Shown here one piece after another: positions 14,739 through 16,496 of a stretch of DNA of 16,496 bases. Each line of letters begins with the position of its first letter. Position 1 is the stretch's first letter. The notes under the pieces are model-generated. The model made no database searches. It had not been told where the DNA came from and saw only the letters and a list, made by a program, of their open reading frames with translations. Both the position numbers and the translations under genes were made by a program. The DNA lies in assembly GCA_001929475.1 (NCBI GenBank), contig LXFE01000166.1:1-16496 (forward strand), in the 5' to 3' direction. This DNA comes from Neolecta irregularis DAH-3 (taxonomy: Eukaryota > Ascomycota > Neolectomycetes > Neolectales > Neolectaceae).

Positions 14739-16496
14739 ATGATAACCCCTTTGCCGTACTCCAATATGTCTGCGGGGCCAGGTACGCTGTCAGATGAAAT
14801 TGCGAGGATTATTTCGGACAGGGGATCTTTTCGGAATATTCAAGAGGAGAATCTGCAGGGAACTACAGTTCCATCCAATGCTTCAAGTCCCTCGCCTAGC
14901 AATGACCAACCCGCCCTGCACGAAAAAGTTCTGCAGCTGATCGCGTATGCTTGAGATTATCTGATGCTCACAAACTCTCAGAAATGCTCAAAATGAGGCG
15001 TCGCTTGCACTTGAAATGACGTCTCTACTGCTTTCTGCATGTCGAACGAGCGCTGAAACTGCAATGTCTCCGGTTCTCCGGGAAAGGATACCGACTGGCT
15101 CGCTTGGAGCTGCCCGAATCAGGGGAATTGAACCTAAGAGCGACAATACAGTTCCGAAAGCCTGGAAAGACCAGGTGATACTTAATTCCTCGACGATACT
15201 TCGTCAAGCTTCGGACTCGTCAAATCTGGCAATTGAATCAGAGGCAGCAGTTTGGACAGAATTGATACATTTATTAGAGAACAAATGGACTATTTCTCGC
15301 GGGAGATCTGGAAACCTGGGTGTCTTGCTTGATCCCAAAATTTGTATCTTTACGCCGATCAAATAGGTTAATAATTCCCACAGCGATACGCTTGAAGTGC
15401 CCCAATTTTCTGGAAATTCCTTTGAAGGAAAACCACACAGAAAGCCCTGCCGGTGTTTCTCTTCAGGTATCATTGCTGTCCCCTGATGGGCAGAGTGCTC
15501 TCGCCACGTCAACTGATATTATTCGAGATATTTCACCACTTGAAAGAATTCAAGATGAAATATATGAGCAGGATTTGTTTAGGGAGGTAAGGTTAGTCAT
15601 CCTATCACTCTCATGGAATAGCTATCTGAAGAAGCTTCAATAATGTTTCATCTGGGAGTCCAGGTGAATGGAGAATCGATTACGATCCCGGCGGGGGAGG
15701 ACGGTCTATTGTCGATACAGCTGACAAAAATATCCGAACAAACGGATGCAAGCCCTCATGAACATGCTATCAATACTTGTCAAGCTATTCTGCTGTTCTT
15801 ACGCTTGGCTTACTTTCATTTCTTGAAACAAGGGGAAGGTCTTTTGCCGGTGTACCTCACTGCGAACAAACCCATGTACATTCTCCCAAATCGGGTTCTC
15901 ATGCTAGTCGTGATACGCCACGAAGCCTGCAGACGATCATCAATTGGATGAATTACCGGACGGAAGTGAAGAATCTAACCGGTCAACTCGCTACAAGGCA
16001 AGCAGTTCTGAATGAGAATTCGATTACTTTTGCGGTTAAGCGGGGAGCCTCGTTCCAGATTCGTGGGGATTCTCAGGCAGTACTTGTGCAGGATATAATG
16101 AAGCCAATAGAGCAAGAATTTGAAGTGACGCTGCCTGGTGGGAGCAGGGCGATGCTTGTGATCACTTTGGGCGAGATTATCTGTTACACGGTACGGATTA
16201 TGGGAAGACAGAATTCTGGACCAGCCCAGCATTTTAATATTGCAGAGGTTTTACGACAACTCGACTGGGTCACGAAGGAAGATATTATCGGGAGTATCCG
16301 TGAGTGTGTTCCGGGTGCAAGTTGGCAATCTCGCGGTGATAATGTAGTTTTGAGGAGCGGAGGGCAGACGTATCACTTCACTGTGATGTATGACGGGCAG
16401 AAAGTAGCACGTATACTGTGTCACCGCAGGAGCGAGAAGACGCGGGAAGAGTCTGTGGGAGCGTTCATGTCGCGGATAGGCTGTAGGGAAGAAACA
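14739..16496 (+). CDS. MED17: Mediator complex subunit 17 (Med17/Srb4), 3' end cut
   Basis: Med17 is a head-module scaffold of Mediator, the bridge between activators and RNA polymerase II in the nucleus. Exons seen: 14739-14944, 14982-15343, 15384-15586, 15622-15875, 15908-16496 and beyond, 538 codons so far, so the end should be close (fungal Med17 is often 550-690 aa). The call rests on the fungal N-terminal pattern DEIARIISDRGSFRNI, then NEASLALEMTSLLLSA, SPVLRERIPTGSLG, the LLENKW segment with GNLGVLLDP, and a helical region ending LRLAYFHFL. The start is uncertain: ATG 14739 keeps a PLP-type segment like other fungal Med17 starts, while ATG 14766 is also possible. The intron 15876-15907 (GTACAT...CTAG, 32 nt) was chosen because it keeps LTANKP; a donor at 15852 is the alternative. 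The last exon is open to the window edge. Confidence 0.85.

Overview
This window is nuclear DNA from an intron-rich, compact fungal genome. It holds five conserved fungal genes, which I read as ERG6, ZUO1, an ATR/MEC1/rad3 checkpoint kinase, ISN1 and MED17. Ergosterol-pathway ERG6, the fungal-type start of MED17 (a ...RGSFR... motif) and a Mec1/Rad3-length ATR point to Ascomycota. I reconstruct 45 introns in about 14.8 kb, all 32-47 nt long, which is too short and too many for a typical Pezizomycotina or budding-yeast genome. An early-diverging, Taphrinomycotina-like ascomycete is my best guess; this is inference, since no species marker is present.

Layout. Positions 1-1705 hold no gene I can name. 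There is a possible gene tail at the left edge, two TATA-like boxes, and a degenerate tandem repeat of about 92 bp in a GC-richer patch. ERG6 (sterol C24-methyltransferase, + strand, 1706-3111, 8 exons) converges on ZUO1 (ribosome-associated J protein, - strand, 4669-3183, 5 exons), with only 71 bp between their stop codons. ZUO1 and the ATR-like kinase (+ strand, 4849-13029, 26 exons, 2417 aa) diverge from a shared 179-bp promoter region. ISN1 (IMP-specific 5'-nucleotidase, 13202-14675, 6 exons, 423 aa) and MED17 (Mediator subunit, from 14739, 5 exons seen, cut by the window end) follow on the + strand with gaps of 172 and about 63 bp.

The genes are housekeeping functions from unrelated pathways: sterol synthesis, co-translational folding, DNA-damage signalling, purine salvage and transcription. 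Nothing suggests a functional cluster or a mobile or defence system. All exon joins were worked out by hand from reading frame, splice signals and family conservation, and each total closes on a whole number of codons.

The unusual content is in the gene structure. One intron in the ATR kinase domain appears to end in TG instead of AG. ERG6 has a 12-nt microexon preceded by an apparent GC-AG intron. ERG6 also has two 36-nt introns that can be read through without a stop, one of them inside the SAM-binding loop. I found no convincing new biological system.
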